DNA of 64,000 nucleotides from Sphagnum compactum (taxonomy: Eukaryota > Bryophyta > Sphagnopsida > Sphagnales), in NCBI GenBank assembly GCA_965153455.1, contig OZ234503.1, positions 11,723,118 through 11,787,117 on the forward strand. Reading direction: 5' to 3'. The position numbers and the translations under genes are program-made. The notes beneath the pieces are model-generated. The model was given only the letters and a program-made list of their open reading frames with translations, was not told the origin of the DNA and did no database searches. Positions 50,975 to 61,957 of the stretch are shown here, in pieces (position 1 is the first letter of the stretch; the number at the start of each line of letters is the position of its first letter).

Positions 50975-53012
50975 AATGGAAGTTGCACACATTAGGATGT
51001 TGGAGTGGTCATCCCCTCTAAAGATTGACTAGAAGTAAAGGCTGATGATGGGTGTTTAGGTGCACCATTGAAAGAAGCAATACATGCCAAAAAGTTGACA
51101 AAAATGTGGATTTCAAGGTTTAAAGGATTAATCCCAAGGTTTATTGTAGCACATAGGGTAACAATGGTGCACAACACCCCAGGCAATTAGGCACTGGTTT
51201 GCATTGTGCTAATACAACATTAAAATCAGTGTGTACCCATTTAAAAGTTACGAATCCCCTTTCTTGGAGGAAGAGAGCTTTGGCGGTGAAGACTTGAATC
51301 AAATTAGAAGAAAATGTATGATAGTTTGATTCAGGAAGGGCTGAATGAAACCACACATAGTTATGACATTCTTGGTGCGGGAATGTTATGGAAGCCCAAA
51401 AAAACACGAAAATTCGTTAAAATTCGCGCCGAAGAATGTTTTGACAAGGTGCTAAATGAAGAATTTTAAAGAATTTTAATGTGCAAAATGAAGAATGTCA
51501 TCACTAGGAAACCACAAGAAAAGGGTATCATGATAGTATATGGTATATTAAAATATAGTGCCATATTCCTACAATTCTGTTCATGGAATGATGAGCTTGT
51601 TAATAAATTAAAATATGCAACAATAATTGAGGGTTTTGAATTTTACACGTGTTGCATATAAGTGTCACATTCTTGGGATCATCAAATGAAAATGATTTGA
51701 TGGTGCAATCACAATTGATTGTTAAACCTAGAGACCATGATAATTTTATTTTATTTATTGAAACATAATTGACACTAAAAGAAGATAAATCTTAAACTAA
51801 TAAAATCTCAATTATATGTAAAGTTGATTTGTCAATATTTTTGCAAATATTGGATACTTAAGTATCCAATAAATCTAAGGATAAATAAAATGATGCAATT
51901 TGAATTATTGAAACAATATTGCCATGGAAACAATAAACTTGACTAGAATATGTTTTTAGTTTAAACAAAAATTAGATGTGTAAAACAACATTAATTTCAT
52001 CTAATTGGGAACCCTTTGGGACCACACACCTTTTAAGTATTTAAAATCAAATCATATTCCCCAACAATACATTTCTTGAAATTAGTTTTGGCTTATTAGG
52101 TATTTAAAGGTTCAACATCTATAAGCCAAACATAGGCCAAACATCTAGTTATAATGTTTAAGTTTTATGGAACCATATTAATTTATATTATCCTACTGGA
52201 GGTCATAATTTGAAGTCCACAATCAAGTTATAATGAGCCATTACAATTTTGCTAATAGGAAAGAAAAGGGGCAATAACCCATCATATGCTATTATAATTA
52301 GAACGTCTATAATTTACATGCAACTATATGAAATGTCTTCTTTTGTTTTCAAGTATATCATCATTTTATAAACCCAAATCTAAAGTATATCCAAATTTAT
52401 GAACACAAAATTTTCCATTAGTACTGTAATGGGTGTTTAATTTTTTTTTAAAAAACATTTAGTATCCCACAATGATGGATGTTAACTTGATTAAAACGTC
52501 TATTTGAAAAAATGGGCATCATTTCAACACTTATTGTGTTATGTCCAACAATTAATCTTGAACTAGAAAATTTAGACATGACCATATCCCTAAAGCCATT
52601 TGGAAAAAAAGATTAATGCTCCTATAGTGCCTACTACATACTTATGTGTCAAATAAGAAGTGTAACACATTATTAAACAAGAGCTAATCATCATAACCAA
52701 GGCAAATTTTTGAAATATTAACAAAGGTCAACTTTTGAAAGGATTCCAATCAATATGTACACTTATATACATCTAGATTATACAAATGATTATAAAAATA
52801 TTTTTTTTCATTTCATAAACATCTAATTTTTCTTCTACAAAACACACAAGTTGCTAAGTTGTATGAGAATATACTATAAATAATTGTGAAACTTTGAGTC
52901 TATGGACCTAATGGAATACCTTTCCACATGTACAAAAAGGATAATGGAATGATATGGACAAATGTTACATTAAGTATACATGTGGAGTGTAATCACATAA
53001 TAAATATACAAA
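50975..53012. other. Non-coding spacer between TBC relic and kinase gene (C)
   Basis: This matches A 5,194-7,049, apart from the hAT MITE at 51,356-51,508. No gene is recognised. Confidence 0.6.
51356..51508. mobile_element. hAT-type MITE, insertion 2
   Basis: The 153-bp insertion has the same ends as the one at 41,364. It is flanked by the 8-bp duplication AAACCACA (51,348-51,355 and 51,509-51,516). The unfilled site is seen in A near 5,533 and in B. It differs from insertion 1 mainly by lacking two 10-bp internal units and by single bases, so both are recent. Confidence 0.93.
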
Positions 53013-56000
53013 TCATTTCAATTTGAAAGTGGAGGCAAATCTTTCCAATAATATGTTGAGATATGTTGGAATTGATGTGGGATTATATTGTATGCCTTTC
53101 TTTTTGTTCAATCCTTCAAAAAGTTGCAGAATTTCTTGGATTTTTGGTCTTTGATTTGGGTCTTCCTATAAGAAACAAATGTCATAAAAGTTAGATGTTT
53201 ATTATGTAATAGTTATACATTATAATCAAACCATGGCAAAATGCTCGAATAAATGGGACTACATGTTCATGTCTCAATTTGCAATGACACAATTTGAACG
53301 TATATCCTTCAAAAAAGAATGTTGAAACCAACTTATATCTTTATTCAACAACATGATTTTATTGACTTTGAAAATAAGACATTCCTTTCAACTATACATA
53401 TCAATCATGCAAATGATCTAAAATAATTCCAAGTGAAATTGAATGTACCATTTTCATGTGTAAACCTTCTTAGGAAATTTTACATTCAGTGGACAATCTA
53501 GTTTAATTTATTTCAAATCGTCTCAAGTACTACATCAAATCCATGATTTGGGTTTTTCAAATTTGCTTGACAACAAATTGAATGATACACATAAAAGATT
53601 TGGCACAAAAATTACCTTGATGCACCGAAGGGAAATTTCCAAAAATGATTTGGCTTCATTGTGGTCAAACCCAATGATTGAATTATCAATTACAACATTG
53701 AAAATTTGTTGAAATCCATTTTCTTCCACATGAACCTTTTGTGCCCATTGGATAAATTTGTGAATGCGAACTTCATATCCATTTAAAATGAATGGTGATC
53801 CATTCAGAAGCTGAATCAACAAGACTCCAAAGCTATACACATCACTCTTTGTCGATGCTTGCTGTAAAAGAATTTCTGGTGCCATATATCCGCTTGATCC
53901 TGGTGTAGAAGTTAAAGCTAACCGTATCTGAATTTGAATTTTCCAAACAAATCAATAACTTCAACGAATGTCACATGCAATGAATATACATGTTGAAGTT
54001 CATAAAACCCATACCCAAGATCCAGTCCAATACCAATAGGAGCCCATGATTTATTTTTGAATTTTTTTTCAATCACAAAAGTTTCAAGCCTTGTGTCATT
54101 ACTCATGCACACATAAAAAGAAAATTTGCAATATAAAATGTAATTTCATGAATTATTACATTAAGTGCTTTTCAAATATTCATTTTAGATTATGAATGTT
54201 TATCATATTTGTTCCATGACCTATAATAATGCAAATATGAAATTAGCAAGTTGTGCCCAAAAAGAGTGTTCAAATTTGCAAAGTTCACAATCGCACTAAG
54301 ATATAGTGTGCATGCACATAACCAATAAAAAAAAGAATGGTGGGGCACATACCACATCTTCATCCGTGCCATCTAAAATTTTTGCCAACCCAAAATCAGC
54401 CAATTTTGGGGTGTAATCCTGATCCAAAAGGATATTTTGTGGTTTGATGTCAAGATGGACAATGATCGGATTACATTTATGCAAGTGTGCCAATCCTTGA
54501 GCAACCCCTACAATGATGCACACTCGTCGATCCCAATCCAAAAGCTCGTCTTCATCGAGCCATTTGTCAAGAGATGAATTTGAAATGTATTCATATACCA
54601 ACATATGTTGTTTGCCTTTGATACAATAACCCAAAAGACGAACCAAATTGATATGTTGAATTGATCCCAAAGTGCGCACTTCAGATATGAAAGATTTTTT
54701 TGCACCTTCATTGTGGGAGCCACTCCATTCTAAAACTTTAATCGCAATATGGGTGTCTTTCCAACAACTTCGATACACCTTACCAAAGGCTCCTTTCCCC
54801 AAACTCGTTCCAAAATTCAATTCATTGTATGTAAAAGATTGAATATTTGAATTCAATGGCAACGATTCTATTGTGGATTTGTATTCATTTAACATCCATT
54901 TAAACGTTTTTTGAGTTTGCAATATCAAATGATCATTTGGTTCAAGATGATGAACCTTATTTATGGTCTCCAAGGCTCCTTGATAGTCATCCAACATGTA
55001 TTTGATTGTTCCATAACTCATCAAAGTGAATACATTGTTTGGTTCAAGAACATCAGCCTTGTCAAGGTCCTCCAAGGCTCCTTGATAGTCATCCAACATG
55101 TATTTGACTCTTCCACGACTCCTCAAGGTGAATGCGTTGTTTGGTTCAAGAACATCAGCCTTGTTAAGGTCCTCCAAGGCTCCTTGATAGTCATGCAACA
55201 TGAATTTGACATCTCCACGAATCCTTAAGGTGAATGCATTGTTTGGTTCAAGAACATCAACCTTGTCAAAGTCCTCCAAGGCTCCTTGATAATGATGCAA
55301 CATGTATTTGACATTTCCACGACTCCTCAAGGTGTATGCATTGTTTGGTTCAAGAACATCAGCCTTGTCAAGGTCCTCCAAGGCTCCTTGATACTCTTTC
55401 AACATCTTTTTGACATCTCCACGACTCCTGAAGGTGAATGCATTGTTTGGTTCAAGAACATCAGCCTTGTTAAGGTCCTCCAAGGTTCCTTGATAGTCAT
55501 GCAACATGTATTTAACATTTCCACGAATCCTCAAGGTGCATGCATTGTTTGGTTCAAGAACATCAGCCTTGTCAAGGTCCTCCAAGGCTCCTTGATACTC
55601 TTTTAGCGTCCTTTTGACTTTTCCACAAATCCCCAAGGTGAATGCATTGTTTGGTTCAAGAACATCAGCCTTGTCAAGGTCCTCAAGGGCTCCTTGATTG
55701 TCATGCAATATGTCTTTGACATTTCCACGAATCCTCAAGATGAATGCATTGTTTGGTTCAAGAACATCAGCCTTGTCAAGGTCCTTCAAAGCTCCTTGAT
55801 ACTCTTTCAGCATCGTTTTGACTTTTCCACGATTCCCTAAGGTGAATGCATTGTTTGGTTCAAGAACATTAGCCTTGTCAAGGTCCTCCAAGGTTCCTTG
55901 ATAGTCATGCAACATGTATTTGACATCTCCACGAATCCTCAAGGTGAATGCATTGTTTGGTTCAAGAACATCAGCCTTGTCAAGGTCCTTCAAGGCTCCT

Positions 56001-57625
56001 TGAAAGTCATGCAACATGTATTTGACATCTCCACGAATCTTCAAGATGAATGTATTGTTTGGTTCAAGAACATCAGCCTTATCAAGGTCCTCCAAGGCTC
56101 CTTGATATTCTTTTAGCATCCTTTTGACTTTTCCACGAATCCCCAAGGTGAATGCATTGTTTGGTTGAAGAACATCAGCCTTGTCAAGGTCTTCCAGGGC
56201 TCCTTGATAGTCATGCAATATGTATTTGACATCTCCACGAATCCTCAAGGCGAATGCATTGTTTGGTTTAAGAACATCAGCCTTGTCAAGGTCCTCTAAG
56301 GCTCCTTGATACTCTTTCAACATGGTTTTGACTTTTCCACGAATCCCCAAGGTGAATGCATTGTTTGGTTCAAGAACATTAGCCTTGTCAAGGTCCTCCA
56401 AGGCTCCTTGATAGTCATGCAACATGTATTTGACATCTCCACGAATCCTCAAAGTGAATGCATAGTTTGGTTCAAGAACATCAGCCTTGTCAAGGTCGCC
56501 CAAGGCTCCTTGATTGTCATGCAACATGTATTTGACATCTCCACGACTCCTCAAGGTGAATGCATTGTTTGGTTGAAGAACATCAGACTTGTCAAGGTCC
56601 TTCAAGGCTCCTTGATACTCTTTTAGCATGCTTTTGACTTTTCCACGAGTCTTCAAGGTGAATCCATTGTTTGGTTGAAGAACATCAGCCTTGTTAAGGT
56701 CCTCCAAGGCTCCTTGATAGTCATGCAACATGTATTTAACATTTCCACGAATCCTCAAGGTAAATGCATTGTTTGGTTCAAGAACATCAGCCTTGTCAAG
56801 GTCCTCCAAGGCTCCTTGATACTCTTTCAGCATGTTTTTTACTTTTCCACGATTCCCCACGGTGAATACATGGTTTGGTTCAAGAACATCAGCCTTGTCA
56901 AGGTCCTCCAAGGCTCCTTGATAGTCATGCAACATGTATTTGACATCTCCACGAATCCTCAAGGTGAATGCATTGTTTGGTTCAAGAACATCAGCCTTGT
57001 CAAGGTCCTTCAAGGCTCCTTGATAGTCATGCAACATGTATTTGACATCTCCACGAATCTTCAAGATGAATGTATTGTTTGGTTGAAGAACATCAGCCTT
57101 ATCAAGGTCCTCCGAGGCTCCTTGATATTCTTTTAACATCCTTTTGACTTTTCCACGAATCCCCAAGGTGAATGCATTGTTTGGTTGAAGAACATCAGCC
57201 TTGTCAAGGTCCTTCAAGGCTCCTTGATAGTCATGCAACATGTATTTGACATCTCCACGACTCCGCAAGGTGGATGCATTGTTTGGTTGAAGAACATCAA
57301 CCTTGTCAAGGTCCTTCAAGGCTCCTTGATATTCTTTCAAAGTGCTTTTGACATCTCCAGGACTCCTCAAGGTGAATGCATTGTTTAGTTCAAAAACATC
57401 AACCTTGTTAAGGTCCTGCAAGGGTCCTTGATACTCTTTTAGCATGCTTTTGACATCTCCACGACTCCTTAAGTTGAATGCATCATTTGGTTGAAGAACA
57501 TCAGCCTTGTCAAGGTCTTGCAAGGCTCCTTGATATTCTTTCATCATCCTTTTGATTTTTGCACGACTCCTTGAGGTGGATGTATTGTTTGGTTCAAGAA
57601 CATTAGCCTTGTCAAGGTCCTGCAA
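53013..57625 (-). CDS. TPR-array protein kinase (RLCK-like), copy C
   Basis: Exons are 54,353-57,625 (donor GTATGT), 53,616-53,927 and 53,013-53,165 (acceptor TAG, stop TGA), with the same phases as copy A. The frame is open through 27 TPRs and the kinase. Motifs are GKGAFGKVY, IAIKVLE, HLDIKPQNILL, DFGLAK, GYMAPE, DVYSFGVLL and EDPNQRP. No membrane segment or signal peptide is seen. The N-terminal repeat lacks the nonsense change of copy A, so this is the more likely functional paralogue. The frame opens after a TAA at about 57,632. The first in-frame ATG is at 57,545-57,547, inside the first full repeat, which suggests either a shortened start or an unseen 5' exon. TPRs probably bind a protein partner; the target is unknown. 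Confidence 0.85.
54854..57625 (-). repeat. 102-bp coding minisatellite: 27 TPRs (copy C)
   Basis: The array is built like copy A's but alternates two unit types: KVK with MLKEY, and DVK with MLHDY. This gives a loose 204-bp order. Units 5-8 and 15-18 repeat the same series (KEY, an HDY unit with TFILKI, HDY, KEY with NRGKVK), so a block of ten units seems to have been duplicated. Only two units near the kinase are strongly diverged. Confidence 0.92.
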
Positions 57626-57705
57626 GGCTCCTTAAATTTTGTTTTAATCCACGAAGGCTCATTAATAATCCTTCAACACCTTTTTGAAATTTTCAAGAGT
57701 GTTAT

Positions 57706-57822
57706 TTAAATGAATTCATCATTTAGTTCATGAACATTAGCCTTGTGAAGGTCTTCCATGGCTTTTTCATAAGCTTTCCATTTGAAAATTTCCACCAAAC
57801 CTATGTCACTTTGTACTTTCAT
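57706..57822 (-). pseudogene. Degenerate upstream TPR fragment (copy C)
   Basis: This is the counterpart of 12,608-12,724, with the same ATG, the same KAYEKAMEDLHKANV half-TPR and the same terminating TAA. Because both copies share the break, it predates the A/C duplication. Confidence 0.5.
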
Positions 57823-59027
57823 ACATATTTGGAATGTAATTGTCACCTGCACAATGATTGGCATATATAATTTCTATCATTGATGATTATTCCACTTGCT
57901 TTAAATAGTGTGGTTTGCTAAAATAAACATTTCATTACATTATGCAATACGTTCAATTCAATAAATGTAGGTAAATGATGTGCATCCTAATCAATGTTTT
58001 TTTTCAATTTCTTGATTGAACTAGGGTGGCAAGCATCCCTAGGTAAATTTTGATTTAACTAGCAAAATTATTTCAAAAAATTCTTAAAATTGTAACCAAT
58101 AGGCATAAATGTAATGACACCTTCCTAATTTTTTTAATAAATCACTTAGTCAAAGGATTTCCAAAAATAATAATTTGCAACAAAATAATCATATGTAAAA
58201 AAAGTGTCATGTTTTGTTGATTTTTTGCCAAAAAAATTGATCGATCATAATTTTGTATCATGTGCTACCACTAAAATCTCTCTTCCTATTCCCCTATCAA
58301 GCATTTTAAAGTCTATAAAATTGATTTGGTCTAAACATAAATTGGTAAATGATAAATTACAAAGAGCAAATTGTTGAATAATTTAAAACACACATTAATC
58401 TAGTTAGTTCTCATGTTGATCTTTCATTTCAACGTGATTTGAATGACAAACTTGATCATCGCCAAAAATATTGGTGCACAACTCCATCATGTGCATAATT
58501 ACATGCATGTGCACAAACCTTATCCAACATTATTGTTGTTTTAATTCATTCGTTTGAATGAATGGCAAACATTATTATTGTAGTACTATACGTATGTTAA
58601 ATTCATGACTTTTAATTGTTCCAAAATTACTTGGAATAGCTAGATGATGCGAGTCCCACTTTTGTTCAAATTAAACTCTCTAGTATAACCCCATGTGAAA
58701 CTTAGGAAAATCATGTTCATGTTTTAATTACTCACTACTTGAGCTTTGAAATAAATTCCATTCATCACAACCTTCATACCTTTGAATAAGAACACACACT
58801 TAATTTTGATGTTGCAAAACATATTGAATTCAAAATGACAAATGTTTGTGTGTGAAGCACATACCTACAAGTTTTGGGAAATTGCACAAGAGGTGACACT
58901 TGAATAACCTTGATAGTTTTTGTTCTCCTTTTGCGTTGGTTGTTAGCCCAATGAAATGCATGTGATCACTGTGACAATTAAGAAAAGTACCAAGTTAACC
59001 CACCTTAGTAGAAAATAAGAGTAGCCT
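57823..59027. other. Putative promoter side of the TPR kinase (C)
   Basis: This AT-rich sequence is almost identical to 12,725-13,950. No gene or defined regulatory motif could be supported. Confidence 0.45.
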
Positions 59028-59606
59028 TTGTGCAAATTTGAATCATTATACAATCATTACTCTAGGTCGAATATTCATGACACTACTAATGGTTTCAAAG
59101 ACATGGAACCTAAGTTTTGGTGTTTGAGACATACTAGGTTTCACATAAAAGACATGATGATATGTGAGATGAATTGCATGTGGCAATCGGATGATGAATA
59201 CTCTTGTTGTTGCATTGAGCCACGAAACCCTATACATGTATGCGAGGAGATTGACGGCAATAGAAGCTCTGCAACAAGCCCAACAAGGGAACTGACCTTG
59301 ATAAAAATTTGTAGCGAGCTCTTGGATGCAAATCTGAGCCAAGGTCGAATTAGTCCATTGGATTCCTTGCATTTATGCCAGAATGATGAACAACTTGGAA
59401 GGTGGTCATCATTAAAGGTTGAGAGAAAGGATCAAAGCGGTACTTCCAGGATGGTGCATAGCATGTGCCATAATTGTTGCGGGTCAAAGTTTTCCGTGCT
59501 ATGCGCTCAGAACTTTACTGGGGGAAATATTATTGCAGCTGGATGCTTTGCTGACTTTTCTTTGTCATGTTGTGCTTTCACACAGCTCAAGATTGGAAGT
59601 TTTTAA
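59028..59606 (+). other. Unrecognised 192-codon frame (C)
   Basis: This is an open + strand frame including KDMEPKFWCLRHTRFHIKD and TSPTRELTLIKIC. The equivalent frame in block A is cut by a stop after about 100 codons and shifted later, and some A/C differences change residues. No family is recognised. It could be an old exon fragment or chance. A shorter + frame downstream (59,419-59,691) ends with SKPAPTSAPSTG and is also partly kept in A. Confidence 0.25.
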
Positions 59607-61957
59607 TAAAGTAATGCAATCCCCGCGAGAGTACGGCGGCCACAGTAAACCAGCACCCACCAGTGCACCATCCACTGGATGCTGGTTATGACTCAGTTGT
59701 GGATGATCCTCAACTAGGTTAGTACCTGGTCTCATCTTGGTAACCCATTCAATAAGAAGTAGGTTTTACCTATAGACAGGTAGGTTAAAAAGTAGCGGAC
59801 TACTATGTAAGTAGATAGATGATACATAGTAGGTAATGACTGTTTTTACTACCTACCTAGTTGATAGGTAGTTAATAAAGCAAGTGAGCTAACCACCATG
59901 GTTAGCTAGGGAACTGGAATCCAACAGAGAACTGTTTCCTCATCACATGTCATCTATTGTTGACGGTACACTGGTGGGTGCTGGTTCACAGTGGCCGTGT
60001 ACCAGACCTGCAACTTCCTGTGACCACTGATTTTTTGGGCTTTCAGATAGTGGAGGGAAGTGGTCATTGATGGATTGCGCCGACCATGTGTCAGCAAAGA
60101 AAGGTGAGGCCAGTTAGCAGTCCTTAGTCAGAACCAGGGTTTTTTTTTTCCAAATTCCTCAGGTAGGTGCCTGGCGAGGATCCCCAGCTTTAATTCGCAT
60201 TAAGTGGCGACTGCCCTAGGCGGACACTAGAGTTTTTTCTGAATCCTGCATAAATCTTGGCGAGCTACACGAACTCACTGTCTAAATCTGGCGAGTTTTA
60301 TATATTTTTCTAAGAAAATGGCAATATTTTTGAAAATTTTCAAAAAAAATCCTTTGTAGAGATCGCACCGGGCTTTTTATTTTGGTCAGTCAGATGGCGA
60401 AATTTCGCCCCCAAAAAAAAAACTGGTCAGAACTCTCCTCTTATATAGATTATTATATCAACTCTTTGCTTTGTGTAACTTTTTCTCCCTTCATTACCAG
60501 CTGGGAAACATGGTTCATAATTTCATTTCCCATAAAGTCATGGCACATGCCCCGTGTTGGTGGTAGGCCCCAAACTTGAGCGTGTGTAGGTTTTAGACTT
60601 GAAAATTTTCCTATTAGAGCTGAACTTTTCAGCCTTTACAGAATGAATGTATTTGGTCATTGTTCGATAATTCACAGCCTGTGTCAGGAGATATAATCGA
60701 GGTTGTTAGAGTTGGAAGTAGTGAATTTTTGGTGGCCGAAATTCGCCATTTTTGTTATTAAAAAAAAAGCCCCAAGCAACATGATCAAGTGAACATTTTG
60801 GAGAATTTCTTGAAAAAATCCTCACATTTAGAGGAAGAAGCGAGTTATGAAATCACCAAGATTTTTTGGGAAGATTTGGGCAGATTTCTAACTTTTTTCT
60901 TTTGAAATCTTCATATTTAGTTAATAGGTTTTAGTGGTTCCCAAACATGTAATAAGATTCCTAGAACTTTATTTGTCTTGTAGTCAGATCTGGCTAAATC
61001 CTCTTGTGGCTGATGGCCACTTTTGATGCAACATGAGAAAATTGAAAAAAGAAACACTGGCTGGAACCTCTAAATTGTGTGTTAGCAAAGAAAATTTATT
61101 GGCCATTTGAAGTTTTGCCCAAAGTTGGGAATAGATTAGAGAAATCCCTAAATTCAAGGGTAGTTTCATAGGGCGTCTCACACCCTATTTAAATTTTCGC
61201 CCTGAGTTCCAGTCGTCTGTAAGGTCACCCTGACTAACTGTGGGCGGTTTTTGAAAAAGAGGGGGTGAGAAGGGGTTGCCACGTGGGTGTGCCTTTGACT
61301 GGCTTAAAATAGGTGGACAGTCCAAGAAGTTGCCAATTTCAACATTTGGATTGGGAAGGGGGGAGGGGAGGTTGTTGCGCGAGGTTTTTTTTGGGATTTT
61401 GGGGGAATTTGCATGGGGTTTTTCATTTCCTGAAGGATGGGCGGGCTAGGGGTTTAGGGGATCATGATTTTTCATTTTCTTTTGGTGGGAGGGTTTGTTT
61501 TTCTTTCAGAGTGGGTGGCTTCAAGTCTTTAAATATTCATTTTTGGTTGTTGGAGGTGTAAGGGACACCTGGATTTATCTGAAGTTTTTTTTAAAAAAAA
61601 TTGGGTGTGGGTTCATGTTCTAAGGTTTAGAGTTTAGGGTTTATGGGGTTAGGGGAACTTTTCATTTAATTCCTTCGATGCTAAGTAAGTGGGAGGGATC
61701 TCGTTTTTGCCTTTTTATTTTCAATCTCATTTCATTTGAAACTTTTAAGTCTTCCATTTCATTTGGGAGTGTCAAGTGATTTGAATGGTTTTTCAGGGTT
61801 TGGGGAATCCGATTTCAATTTTCTTTTTTAGGGTTCATTTCACTTGCTATTTATGGAGTTTATTTTAACACATTTTGATTCGAGCTCCTTCAATAGCGAC
61901 GAGGAGTTGCTTGAAGAAATTGTGATAAATGATCAAATTACTGTGCAAGTGACAATT
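59607..61957. other. Non-coding tail of block C
   Basis: This matches A 14,586-17,874 without A's extra 15,449-16,484. G-rich, telobox-like sequence near 61,620-61,650 precedes a short + frame (from about 61,853, FILTHFDSSSFNSDEELLEE). The acidic start resembles the N-terminus of Harbinger-type nucleases, but the frame soon leaves the conserved block and stops at 62,056. I cannot support a gene. Confidence 0.4.

Larger units (their letters stand above)
40389..61957. repeat. Segmental duplication block C
   Basis: This is the second nearly full copy of the block A segment in the same orientation, ending at 61,957 where A ends at 17,874. Compared with A it has a tandem duplication at its left end, two hAT MITEs, a CACTA element, a solo LTR, a loss matching A 2,536-3,705, and a loss of about 1,036 bp matching A 15,449-16,484. 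Confidence 0.9.
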
